Positions 24,108-32,008 of a stretch of 43,045 nucleotides of DNA are shown in pieces (the first letter of the stretch is position 1; each line of letters starts with the position of its first letter). The translations under genes and the position numbers were made by a program. The notes below the pieces were generated by a model that was not told where the DNA came from, did no database searches, and saw only the letters and a program-made list of their open reading frames with translations. The DNA lies in the NCBI GenBank assembly GCA_023544605.1, contig JAMJFQ010000002.1:1-43045 (forward strand), read 5' to 3'. The stretch comes from ANME-2 cluster archaeon. GTDB taxonomy: Archaea > Halobacteriota > Methanosarcinia > Methanosarcinales > Methanocomedenaceae.

Positions 24108-25280
24108 TCACCTGTCCCTCGAAAATATATGTACAACAGCAGTACCGCCGGAACCGCCCACGTTATGGGTCATGCCGACCTCGGCGCCGTCCACCTGGCG
24201 CTTGCCAGCGGTCCCCCGCAGCTGTTGGCTAATTTCCACGGCCTGTTTGATACCAGTGGCACCGACCGGGTGTCCGCATGCTTTAAGACCGCCGGATGTG
24301 TTCACCGGTATCCGCCCGCCAATGGCAGTTTCACCTGCTTCGGTAGCCCTGCCGCCGTCCCCCTTCTTGAAGAATCCAAGGTCTTCGATGGCACAAATTT
24401 CAGCAATGGTAAAACAATCATGAACCTCGACCATGTCAATATCGTCCGGCGTCATGCCCGCCATTTTGTAAGCTCTCTGGCCTGCTGCCACCGAGGCATC
24501 CAGCGTGGTGATATCTGCCCTGTCATGCAGGGAGATGGTCCCGCTGGCCTGGGTTGCAGCCTTAACATAGACCGGCGTATCAGTATATTTTTTAGCAATA
24601 TCTGCCGCAGCCACCACAACAGCAGAAGCCCCATCTGATATAGGCGAGCAGTCGAACATGTGTAGCGGGTCTGCTACCATATTTGAGTTCAATACGGTAT
24701 CAATAGTGATCTCGTTCCTGAACTGGGCTATAGGGTTCATGGTCCCGTTATGATGATTTTTTACAGAGGCCGCTGCAAGCTGTTCAGACGTAGTGCCGTA
24801 CGTATGCATATGAAGCCTGGCTATCATGGCATACAGGCCAGGGAACGTAGCGCCCATGATACCTTCCCATTCCCTGTCAGCAGCCGCAGCCAACGCATCG
24901 GTTGCCGTATCCATACCCACATCCGTCATCTTCTCGGCACCTGCCGCCACCACAATATTATCATGTCCCGATGCCACGGAAAGGATGGCCTGGCGCAGTG
25001 CAAGCCCGCCTGAGGCACATGCAGCCTCGACCCTGGTAGCAGGTACATGCAGGTTACTGGCAAGGCCGGCATAATCGGCTATTAGGCTGCCGATGTGCTC
25101 CTGTTCCACGAACCTGCCCCCGCTCATATTGCCCACATACATGCTGTCGATCTCTTCACCCTGGATACCTGCATCCTCGATAGCAGATACGCCTGCCTCC
25201 ACGAACAGGTCCCTGAAGGAACAGTCCCACAGTTCACCGAACTTAGTACAGCCAATTCCGATAATTGCTACATCTCGCAT
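24108..25280 (-). CDS. Acetyl-CoA acetyltransferase (thiolase), mevalonate pathway
   Basis: This enzyme condenses two acetyl-CoA into acetoacetyl-CoA. It is a 390-residue archaeal thiolase. The nucleophile is C88 in RVEAACASGGLALRQAI. The other catalytic elements are EVHDCFTIAEI (about residue 285) and KACGHPVGATGIKQAVE (about 340), with NVGGSGGTAVVHIF at the end. It lies 4 nt after HMG-CoA synthase and 5 nt before the DUF35 gene. The order synthase-thiolase-DUF35 is the conserved archaeal mevalonate cassette. The downstream mevalonate genes are not in this window. Confidence 0.94.
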   Translation of the reverse strand: MRDVAIIGIGCTKFGELWDCSFRDLFVEAGVSAIEDAGIQGEEIDSMYVGNMSGGRFVEQEHIGSLIADYAGLASNLHVPATRVEAACASGGLALRQAILSVASGHDNIVVAAGAEKMTDVGMDTATDALAAAADREWEGIMGATFPGLYAMIARLHMHTYGTTSEQLAAASVKNHHNGTMNPIAQFRNEITIDTVLNSNMVADPLHMFDCSPISDGASAVVVAAADIAKKYTDTPVYVKAATQASGTISLHDRADITTLDASVAAGQRAYKMAGMTPDDIDMVEVHDCFTIAEICAIEDLGFFKKGDGGRATEAGETAIGGRIPVNTSGGLKACGHPVGATGIKQAVEISQQLRGTAGKRQVDGAEVGMTHNVGGSGGTAVVHIFSRDR

Positions 25281-25284
25281 ATAA

Positions 25285-26325
25285 TCACACCTTTATCTTG
25301 CCCTTGTGTTTGGCATACGTGGCATAATTCATGTAAATAGGATTATTGAGCAGTTCTTCTACCTTAGGCGCCATATCACGTATCTCATCGATCCTGTCAG
25401 TCACGGTAATGCTGAATGCATCGCTACCGGCACCAGAACCGAAAGCTGTCATGAATATCCTGTCCCCTTCCACCGCCCTATCAAGAATTGCAGCCAGTCC
25501 TATCATGCATGAACCCGAATACGTATTACCCAGCCTTGACACTACCAGTCCGGTTTTGATCTGTTCAGGAGTGAAGCCCAGTTTCCTGGACACATTCTGC
25601 GGGAATTTACCATTTGGCTGGTGGAACACGGCATAGTCATAATCTGAAGGTTTTGTACCCAGCTTATCCATCAGGCCAGTTGCCGCTGAGGTCACATGCT
25701 TGAAATAACCCGGTTCTCCCGTGAACCTGCCCCCGTGCTCGGGATAGGGCATACCTTCACGCCTCCAGAAATCAGGGGTATCTGTGGTAAAGGAATAGGT
25801 ATCTTCGATGACGGCTGCCAGGTCACTGCTGCCTATAATATAGGCCGCCCCTCCTGCTGCGGCAGTATATTCCAGTGCATCGCCCGGTGCACCCTGGGAG
25901 ACATCGGCACCGATGGCCAATCCTATATCTATCATACCCGCACCTACCAGGCCCATACAGGTCTGGATGGCGGCTGTGCCTGCCTTGCATGCGAACTCAA
26001 AGTCAGCGGCCGTAAGATTCGGTTCAGCTCCCACAGCTGCCGCCACAATGGTACTGGTAGGTTTCACAGCATAGGGATGACTTTCAGACCCGCAGTAAAT
26101 AGCACCAAGCCTGGAAGCATCGACATTACCCCTGTTTACGGCACTGCGTGCAGCTTCCACTGCAATGGTGATTGCATCTTCGTCCAGACCAGGGACTGAC
26201 TTTTCCTTTACCTTCAATCCACCTATAATACTTAGGGCATCATCTCCCCACACTTTAGCAATTTCTTCAATTTTTATGCGGTATCTGGGGACATATGCAC
26301 CATATGATACGATTCCTACTTTCAT
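25285..26325 (-). CDS. Hydroxymethylglutaryl-CoA synthase
   Basis: This enzyme adds acetyl-CoA to acetoacetyl-CoA to give HMG-CoA, the first committed step to archaeal isoprenoid lipids. The protein starts MKVGIVSYGAYVPRYRIK. The nucleophile is C113 in FEFACKAGTAAIQ, the histidine is in FHQPNGKFP (about 235), and LGNTYSGSCMIGLAAILD lies near 278. ATG 26325 is preferred to the GTG at 26334, since AAGGTG sits just upstream. The promoter on the minus strand is probably TTTATAAATT (about 26368-26377). It is the first gene of the three-gene operon. Confidence 0.95.
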   Translation of the reverse strand: MKVGIVSYGAYVPRYRIKIEEIAKVWGDDALSIIGGLKVKEKSVPGLDEDAITIAVEAARSAVNRGNVDASRLGAIYCGSESHPYAVKPTSTIVAAAVGAEPNLTAADFEFACKAGTAAIQTCMGLVGAGMIDIGLAIGADVSQGAPGDALEYTAAAGGAAYIIGSSDLAAVIEDTYSFTTDTPDFWRREGMPYPEHGGRFTGEPGYFKHVTSAATGLMDKLGTKPSDYDYAVFHQPNGKFPQNVSRKLGFTPEQIKTGLVVSRLGNTYSGSCMIGLAAILDRAVEGDRIFMTAFGSGAGSDAFSITVTDRIDEIRDMAPKVEELLNNPIYMNYATYAKHKGKIKV

Positions 26326-26416
26326 GTGTTTCACCTTGGTATCAAGAATTTTACTATTACTATTGGGAATTTATAAAAATCATAATTATCAACTAACAAA
26401 TCTGTTGTGGTCGCCC

Positions 26417-27145
26417 TTAACGTGATTTAAGTGCTTCGATCATCAGATCCACTGGCATGTTGGTCGATACCAGTGGTATGTTCTCAGCCTCAGCGATTTT
26501 CTTAGCTACCAAGTCCACTTCTGAACCGTCCAGACCGTGAAGTACGATAACCCTGGGTTTGAGATTGGTGACCCGGATAGCTACCATCGGTGACCGGCCA
26601 GTCGAGATACCTGTGAATATCAATGCCCTCTCCGTACTCCAGCCATAGATCTTCTGGAACTCATGATAGGGCAATTCAAGGATGGCTTTTAAACTATCGA
26701 TGACCGTGTATCCATATATCTGCTTTTCATTATCCTGCTCAGGCCGGTGTATTACCTGGCCATCTATAAGGGTCAAGAGCTCATCAATAGACATGGGAGT
26801 GCAATATTCGTGGATGTCATAGATGATATTGGGATCAAAACTTCCAGATATCATACTTTCATAGGCATGTATCTTCTTACCACCCCTCTGCTTGTCGATC
26901 TCAAGCAGTGCATTCACGATCTTCGTTACAATGGCCGTCCCAGGGGACTTTCTCCGCCCACTCTCATAATCGCTGATCACTGAGGGGGATACATCCAGAT
27001 AGCTTGAAAGGTCAGACTGTGCGACATCAAAGTTCAAGCGCCATTTTTTCATGACCTCACCAGGTCTGCCAGAGAGGGTTATTTCACCTGCCATTTTCTC
27101 TGCAAGGCGGTTCTCGATGTCAGCTTCATGTTTATCCCCTTTCAT
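26417..27145 (-). CDS. Archaeal helix-turn-helix transcriptional regulator (COG1709-like)
   Basis: This is a 242-residue protein. Residues about 28-90 are an XRE-type helix-turn-helix: MKKWRLNFDVAQSDLSSYLD then VSPSVISDYESGRRKSPG. The remaining 150 residues form a separate domain with GYTVIDSLKAILELPYHEF, a glycine-containing FTGISTGRSPMVAIRV and VVLHGLDGSEVDLVAKKIAE, possibly a ligand-sensing domain. This two-domain design is an archaeal regulator family of unknown ligand. It lies 80 nt upstream of HMG-CoA synthase on the same strand, so control of the mevalonate operon is a reasonable guess. A palindrome (27194-27207) upstream could be its own operator. Confidence 0.85.
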   Translation of the reverse strand: MKGDKHEADIENRLAEKMAGEITLSGRPGEVMKKWRLNFDVAQSDLSSYLDVSPSVISDYESGRRKSPGTAIVTKIVNALLEIDKQRGGKKIHAYESMISGSFDPNIIYDIHEYCTPMSIDELLTLIDGQVIHRPEQDNEKQIYGYTVIDSLKAILELPYHEFQKIYGWSTERALIFTGISTGRSPMVAIRVTNLKPRVIVLHGLDGSEVDLVAKKIAEAENIPLVSTNMPVDLMIEALKSR

Positions 27146-27193
27146 TCTTTGTCTAATTTATCAGCACATAATATAAACCTAACGAATGTAATA

Positions 27194-27207
27194 TCGTCAT
27201 TTGACGA
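27194..27207. promoter_or_regulatory. Candidate operator palindrome TCGTCA-TT-TGACGA
   Basis: This is a perfect 6-bp inverted repeat in the 130-bp gap between the helix-turn-helix regulator (minus) and the radical SAM gene (plus). The regulator's likely TATA (GGTTTATATTATG on the minus strand) lies at about 27166-27178, and a plus-strand TATA (CCTATATAGTATT) at about 27228-27240. The palindrome is between them, where a bound protein could affect both. Confidence 0.5.
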
Positions 27208-27275
27208 AATACACTTAAGGGGTCATACCTATATAGTATTATCAAATATCAGAATCAACAAGGAAGGTTTTGCGT

Positions 27276-28253
27276 ATGACCGATACAGAAATAAAAGCCG
27301 AACTCCTGGCTGTGGGTGCTGTGGATATTGACCGGGCACTACTGGGCAATATCACCGTTCCGACTGCAGGTCCGGGAGCGGGCAACACTGCTTTTTTCTT
27401 CAATTGGAACGGGCACAGGGTCAGGCTGTCCGTTGATGAGGGATCTCCACTAAGGATCGTGGACGACAACGGTGATGTAGTGATACTTAAAGGCGGCAGG
27501 GAACTGGTGCGCGGACAACTGGAAGAGGAACTCATCCACTGCCCGGGACAGGCATATATCACCATCAGTGAGAGGTGTGTCTTCGACTGTAAATATTGCC
27601 CTGTACCAAAGTTGTCCGGTGATATTAAAAGCCTGGATACTATCATAAAGATGGTTGATGAAGCCAGTCGAGGTGGTAAACTACATGCCATCTCCATCAC
27701 ATCCGGCGTAGCAGATACTCCTGAGAACGAGGTGGGTCGGGCTGTTGAAGCCATAAAAGCCCTCGTACAATATGATGTGCCTATCGGTGTATCGGTCTAT
27801 CCTACTGCTGACTCAACGCAGCAGTTGAAGGAAGCAGGGGCCGTGGAAGTAAAATATAATGTCGAGACCATGGATAGGGAGATATTCAACCGTGTGTGTC
27901 CCGGTATGGACCTGGACTTTATTCTGGGAAGTCTCAGGCAAGCGGTCAGTATATTTGGTAAGAACAGGGTGTTCTCTAATTTCATAGTGGGTCTGGGTGA
28001 AACCGACGAGACCATAGAGGCAGGCCTTGAAGAGCTGGCATCCATGGGTGTGGTACCTATTGTCAGGGCCGGTGGGATGCATCCATTGCGTGAGGGAGAG
28101 ATCGATGTCCAGCGTCCCACTGCACCGAGGTTGTTGAAACTAACAGCAATATTGCGCCGAGTACTGGATGAACATGGTCTGCGTGCCGATGTGTCCCAAA
28201 CCATGTGCCTGCCCTGTACGGGCTGTGACATAAATCCCCATATCGACATGTGA
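27276..28253 (+). CDS. Radical SAM protein (biotin-synthase-related archaeal family)
   Basis: This is a 325-residue radical SAM enzyme. The cluster motif is CVFDCKYC (C101, C105, C108). An N-terminal 90-residue region is followed by the TIM barrel with ISITSGVADTPENEVGR, VSVYPTADS and FSNFIVGLGETDETIEAGLEEL, as in biotin-synthase-related proteins. It ends in MCLPCTGCDINPHIDM, a cysteine-rich tail that could bind a second cluster or metal. ATG 27276 follows AGGAAGG. Substrate is unknown. A JAMM-type peptidase gene starts 13 nt after its stop and is probably cotranslated. Confidence 0.85.
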   Translation: MTDTEIKAELLAVGAVDIDRALLGNITVPTAGPGAGNTAFFFNWNGHRVRLSVDEGSPLRIVDDNGDVVILKGGRELVRGQLEEELIHCPGQAYITISERCVFDCKYCPVPKLSGDIKSLDTIIKMVDEASRGGKLHAISITSGVADTPENEVGRAVEAIKALVQYDVPIGVSVYPTADSTQQLKEAGAVEVKYNVETMDREIFNRVCPGMDLDFILGSLRQAVSIFGKNRVFSNFIVGLGETDETIEAGLEELASMGVVPIVRAGGMHPLREGEIDVQRPTAPRLLKLTAILRRVLDEHGLRADVSQTMCLPCTGCDINPHIDM

Positions 28254-28266
28254 GGTGGATGGATCA

Positions 28267-28668
28267 ATGGTGCACGTACAGCTCAAGAAAGACCATATCA
28301 GGCTGATCAGGGATGAACTGACCCTGCATGCTCCCAACGAGGCGTGCGGAGTGTTCATTGGCAGACACCAAAGAGACAGTATCATCGTCGATATCGTGGT
28401 ACCGATCAAGAATTCAATACCGTCTGATAGAAGTTTTGAACTGGATCCAAAGGAACATTATGAAGCCTGGAACCGGGCAGACGAAGAAAGGCTGGACATT
28501 GTAGGGGTGTATCATACCCATCCCCATTCAAAAGCAAGCCCCTCGGCATGGGATGAACAAAGTATGAAGAACTACCAGACCCTTTGGGTCATTGCCGGTA
28601 TTGACGGGGTAAGAGGATATGAATGGGACGGCTGTGTGAAACAAATTGAGATCAATGAAGTCCCTTAA
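28267..28668 (+). CDS. JAMM/MPN+ metalloprotease (Mov34 family)
   Basis: This is a 133-residue single-domain zinc isopeptidase. All JAMM ligands are present: E25 in PNEACGVFIG, and the motif H83-T-H85 with S93 and D96 in YHTHPHSKASPSAWD. Archaeal members remove ubiquitin-like SAMP proteins or act on ThiS/MoaD-type sulfur carriers. No such carrier gene is in the window. ATG 28267 was chosen because GGTGGA lies before it; the GTG at 28255 is the site's own neighbour. The 3' end overlaps the convergent phosphopantoate ligase by 17 nt. Confidence 0.92.
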   Translation: MVHVQLKKDHIRLIRDELTLHAPNEACGVFIGRHQRDSIIVDIVVPIKNSIPSDRSFELDPKEHYEAWNRADEERLDIVGVYHTHPHSKASPSAWDEQSMKNYQTLWVIAGIDGVRGYEWDGCVKQIEINEVP

Positions 28669-29410
28669 TGTCCCTCAGATGCCTGAAAATTGAATCAAGG
28701 GCATGGGCTAGTCCTTTCTGATTATCAAACCCACTCACGATCCCTTGCAGATAGTCGTTATCCTTCCCCTGGAGTTCCCCTATCATCTCTATTATGTTTG
28801 GCACTGCCCGGATAATGTTATCCACAATGGTAACAGTGGCCTTTTGGGATGTCCTGGACAGGGGGTTCAGGTCCACGGCAATGACCTGTTTTCCCATATT
28901 CATCAGTGCTTCGCATCTATCCCCATCCTCAAGCGGGACGAACACCACATCTGCCGAATAGATACCGCTTTGGCAAACGTTGTTCCTCTGGGATGATAGA
29001 CCGGGAATGGTTGCATCCGGCTCGGCTCCCAGTACCTCACGTGCCCCATGTACCTGCAGGTGCTTGATGATCTTAAGCACCCTCTCTTCGGTCCTGTAGA
29101 ACAGGTTCACTTCCAGTGGTGCGCCTGTCTTATCTGATAATTGCACAAGCTCCTCAGGCACCAGGGCTGCTGCATTACCATTCACTGATATGCCCGGTCG
29201 TTTGGCCAGCAATATCATAGCTGCAGCTGTATACTCGGCCGCCCTGGCAGATGATAGCGTATCCTCACCAATAAGATAATCAAAAGCCTCGCCCCTTCCC
29301 TGTGCGATCAGCCCTTCCAGGCTGGTGATGCCGTTATCCACACCGCTGACTATACGATGTCTGGTACTAAGAGATCGGTACCTGGGATGGTCCTGTGGAA
29401 TATCGGTCAT
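28652..29410 (-). CDS. 4-phosphopantoate--beta-alanine ligase (archaeal CoA pathway)
   Basis: This enzyme makes 4'-phosphopantothenate from phosphopantoate and beta-alanine with ATP, replacing bacterial pantothenate synthetase and kinase steps. The 252-residue protein has the family pattern: N-terminal HPRYRSLSTRHRIVSGVDNG then GITSLEGLIAQGRGEAFDYL, SVNGNAAALVPEELV, VNLFYRTEERV, and a late VIAVDLNPLSRTSQKATVTIVDNI then RAVPNIIE. ATG 29410 is preferred over the TTG at 29413. A TATA-like CTTTTATAGT lies about 10 nt upstream, too close for a leader, so a start slightly further downstream or another promoter cannot be excluded. Confidence 0.93.
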   Translation of the reverse strand: MTDIPQDHPRYRSLSTRHRIVSGVDNGITSLEGLIAQGRGEAFDYLIGEDTLSSARAAEYTAAAMILLAKRPGISVNGNAAALVPEELVQLSDKTGAPLEVNLFYRTEERVLKIIKHLQVHGAREVLGAEPDATIPGLSSQRNNVCQSGIYSADVVFVPLEDGDRCEALMNMGKQVIAVDLNPLSRTSQKATVTIVDNIIRAVPNIIEMIGELQGKDNDYLQGIVSGFDNQKGLAHALDSIFRHLRDIKGLH

Positions 29411-29669
29411 CAAGACTATAAAAGGTGGCCAGCAGATTAAAACCTGTGGTAGTACACAGGCTACCTAGTTGTAGGTGCACTCAATCGATATTCGTGGTTT
29501 TTAGTGGTCTGACCATTAATCTTTTAATAAGTTCTTTTCTTCCAATCTCATCTAATGTATTATATATTATCCAAAAAACGTCCAATTTTGCATCCCCTGC
29601 TAATTTTTTTTAATGTTTGTTTATTGGTACTGTTTATTTATACAGTGACATTATATAAATGTTTCGGGG
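29411..29669. other. AT-rich intergenic region with overlapping short hairpins
   Basis: This 259-bp stretch lies between the phosphopantoate ligase and the nuclease gene, both on the minus strand. CCTGTG/CACAGG (29444-29449, 29456-29461) overlaps a second pairing GGTAG/CTACC that ends at 29466, so only one can form at a time or both as a small pseudoknot. The rest is A- and T-rich with T-runs. I see no gene in it. Confidence 0.4.
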
Positions 29670-30425
29670 TTATCCATCCTGCCCATACGCATTTTGTACC
29701 AATCGATCATAGGTCAGTTCAAGTATGGTCTCAAGATTGCAGATATCTTCCTGATTGTACTTGACAAGTGTGTCCAGTGCATCCTCACTTCCCCGCTTGT
29801 ACCGGTGCCATAATCTTACAGCATCGAATCCTGTTAGGCCTGCTGTTTCACTGCTTCTTGCCAGACCAAGCACGGTCTCGATGTGCTTCAACCCCCCTGC
29901 CAACCCTATCCTGCGCAGGGGATACATCAGGTCGATATGAAGCTGGTCAAAGCGTATCTCTGGAAAATAGTGGGAGATAAAGGGCAGGTCGAACCGGGCA
30001 CCGTTGAAGGTAACTATGGTTGTGCAGCCGTCAAGTACATCGGGAAAATCCTCCAGGTCTATCCCATTTATGAACACCCGGCTTATGCCGCCCCCATACA
30101 CGCCGATCACTGTTAGCTCATCACGTTGTTGGGACAGCCCGGTCGTTTCGATGTCCAGGAACAGTGTATCCTTGCTGAACTGCCGGTATGCCCGCCAATG
30201 CTCTTTGGAGGGCAGGGTACTGGCAAAGTATGTGTGGTCCTTGGTCTCAAGTCGCTGCCGGGATTCTTCAATGCCGTCAAGCAGCTGCTCTATCTTTGAT
30301 GGAGACATACCGACCACCTGGTGGTTATCGCAAAACTCATCCCAGGACCCTATTCCGCAACTCCATATTTTCCTCTCGGTCGAGGTACCGATGCGTGGAA
30401 TGTGAATATAACTGTTGGTGAGCAT
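29670..30425 (-). CDS. RNase H-fold 3'-5' exonuclease (YprB-like)
   Basis: This is a 251-residue protein. The nuclease domain starts near residue 85 with LFLDIETTGLSQQRDELTVIGVYGGG (the DxE motif), continues with IVTFNGARFDLPFISHYFP, and ends with LVKYNQEDICNLETILELTYDRL, which carries the last catalytic aspartate of the DEDD class. The N-terminal 80 residues include WDEFCDNHQVVGMSPSKIEQLLDGI, a possible helix-hairpin-like part. It is expected to trim single-stranded DNA or RNA; the actual substrate is unknown. It is divergent from argC. A T-run on the minus strand (29574-29579) may end its transcript. Confidence 0.87.
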   Translation of the reverse strand: MLTNSYIHIPRIGTSTERKIWSCGIGSWDEFCDNHQVVGMSPSKIEQLLDGIEESRQRLETKDHTYFASTLPSKEHWRAYRQFSKDTLFLDIETTGLSQQRDELTVIGVYGGGISRVFINGIDLEDFPDVLDGCTTIVTFNGARFDLPFISHYFPEIRFDQLHIDLMYPLRRIGLAGGLKHIETVLGLARSSETAGLTGFDAVRLWHRYKRGSEDALDTLVKYNQEDICNLETILELTYDRLVQNAYGQDG

Positions 30426-30496
30426 AGCCGGATATATGGATTTCGGGGTATAAATATCCCAACATTAATAATCCTTGAGAGTAGTAAAAAGATATC

Positions 30497-31507
30497 ATGA
30501 TACGCGCTGGGATTATCGGAGCATCCGGCTACACTGGCGGCGAACTGATGCGCCTGCTGGCCAACCACCCGGAGGTAGAAGTGGTATGTGCCACATCACG
30601 CCGCCTTGATGGCACACAGGTGAGCCAAAACCATCCCCACCTGAGGAGCTTTACAAACCTGAAGTTCCAAAACCTTGACGCAGGCGAGGTGGCCGGACAA
30701 TGCGACGTTGTGTTCACCGCAGTACCCCATGGCAGCGCCATGGATGTCGTACCGCAATTATTGGAATCAGGCACAAAAGTGATAGACCTCAGTGCAGATT
30801 ACCGACTGCCGTATGATGTATTTGAGCAGGTCTACGGACTCGAGCACAAGGCACCCCGCGATGCGGTCTTCGGGCTGGTTGAACTGCACCCTGAGGTGTG
30901 CGATGCTTCACTCGTGGCGAATCCGGGATGTTACCCCACCGGAGCAACGCTTGCTGCCGCACCATTGGCTGCAGAAGGACTGATAGAGCAGGCGATATTC
31001 GATTCCAAAAGTGGTATATCAGGAGCCGGCGTCGAACCGAGCCAGGCATCCCATTATCCCAACATGGCCGAGAACATACAGGCATACAAGCTCACGACCC
31101 ACCGCCATGGTGCTGAAATGCGACAGGAACTGGGACGTCTGGATGGCAACATCAAGGTCAGTTTCACCCCCCATGTCATTCCATCGGTCAGGGGTATCCT
31201 GACCACAGCACACCTGTTCCTCAAAGCAGGGACGGACCACTCACAAGTGGCCGATATCTACCAGCGGTTCTACAAGGACAATCCTTTTATCAGGCTATTG
31301 GACAGTATTCCCATGCTGGGTCCGGTCCGCGGCTCCAATTTCTGCGACATAGGGTTCGAGATGGATGCTGACGGACATCGGCTGGTCGTGGTATCTGCCA
31401 TAGATAATTTGGTAAAAGGGGCGTCTGGACAGGCGGTGCAGAACATGAACCTAATGTTCGGGCTTGATGAAACGATGGGACTTTGGAACCCGGCGGTCTT
31501 TCCTTAG
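30497..31507 (+). CDS. argC: N-acetyl-gamma-glutamyl-phosphate reductase
   Basis: ArgC reduces N-acetylglutamyl phosphate to the semialdehyde with NADPH, step 3 of arginine synthesis. The 336-residue protein has the nucleotide-binding GASGYTGGELMRLL (8-21), the active-site cysteine C145 in VANPGCYPTGATLA, and SKSGISGAGVEPSQASHYPNM and TPHVIPSVRGILTT later on. All are typical. The ATG follows a GAGAGTAGTAAAAAG stretch without a strong ribosome site. The CBS-domain gene and argJ follow within 20 nt, forming an operon. Confidence 0.96.
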   Translation: MIRAGIIGASGYTGGELMRLLANHPEVEVVCATSRRLDGTQVSQNHPHLRSFTNLKFQNLDAGEVAGQCDVVFTAVPHGSAMDVVPQLLESGTKVIDLSADYRLPYDVFEQVYGLEHKAPRDAVFGLVELHPEVCDASLVANPGCYPTGATLAAAPLAAEGLIEQAIFDSKSGISGAGVEPSQASHYPNMAENIQAYKLTTHRHGAEMRQELGRLDGNIKVSFTPHVIPSVRGILTTAHLFLKAGTDHSQVADIYQRFYKDNPFIRLLDSIPMLGPVRGSNFCDIGFEMDADGHRLVVVSAIDNLVKGASGQAVQNMNLMFGLDETMGLWNPAVFP

Positions 31508-31510
31508 GAA

Positions 31511-31990
31511 ATGATGATCATGCAGATAAAAGAAATAATGACAACAAATGTAATATCATGCAGCCCGGATGAGCCGGTCAAGCATGCTGCTCAACTGCTC
31601 AGGGAACATAAGATCAGTGGTATCCCGGTGGTAGAGGATGGTAAGGTGGTAGGTATGGTAACCGGGAGCGATATTCTCAGGTTACTGGAAGTGCCGGAAA
31701 AGGACAGCCACCTGTGGCTGCCCAGTCCTTTCGAGATCATCGAAGTACCCCTTCGAGAACTTATCAGCTGGGAGGAGGCAAAACATGCCCTCGAGGATGT
31801 GGGTGCAAAGAGCCTGGCCGATGTGATGAGCAGCCCGGTAGTAACTGCAAATGCTTCTGATAGTCTGGAGACGGTGGCATCAAGGATGGTTAAACATAAC
31901 ATCAACCGTGTACCAATACTGGAGAATGGTGAGCTGGTGGGGATTGTTACGCGCCAGGATATCATGGCAGGTCTGGCGTTGTCGGCCTGA
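31511..31990 (+). CDS. Two-CBS-domain protein
   Basis: This is a 159-residue protein made of a pair of CBS motifs: MTTNVISCSPDEPVKHAA...ISGIPVVEDGKVVGMVTGSDILRLL (about 10-55) and MSSPVVTANASDSLETVA...INRVPILENGELVGIVTRQDIMAGL (about 108-155). CBS pairs bind adenine nucleotides or SAM and act as energy or ligand sensors. Sitting between argC and argJ (3 nt and 18 nt gaps), it may modulate arginine synthesis, but this is inference from position. Starts at 31511, 31514 and 31520 are all possible; AGGA at 31507-31510 fits 31514 or 31520 best. Confidence 0.92.
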   Translation: MMIMQIKEIMTTNVISCSPDEPVKHAAQLLREHKISGIPVVEDGKVVGMVTGSDILRLLEVPEKDSHLWLPSPFEIIEVPLRELISWEEAKHALEDVGAKSLADVMSSPVVTANASDSLETVASRMVKHNINRVPILENGELVGIVTRQDIMAGLALSA

Positions 31991-32008
31991 GAGAAGGAGG
32001 GGGGCTGC

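Noticed and set aside
29444..29466. A pseudoknot-type riboswitch before the phosphopantoate ligase.
   Set aside because: The stems are only 4-6 bp with almost no connecting loop, and they lie upstream of the probable promoter and so outside its mRNA.
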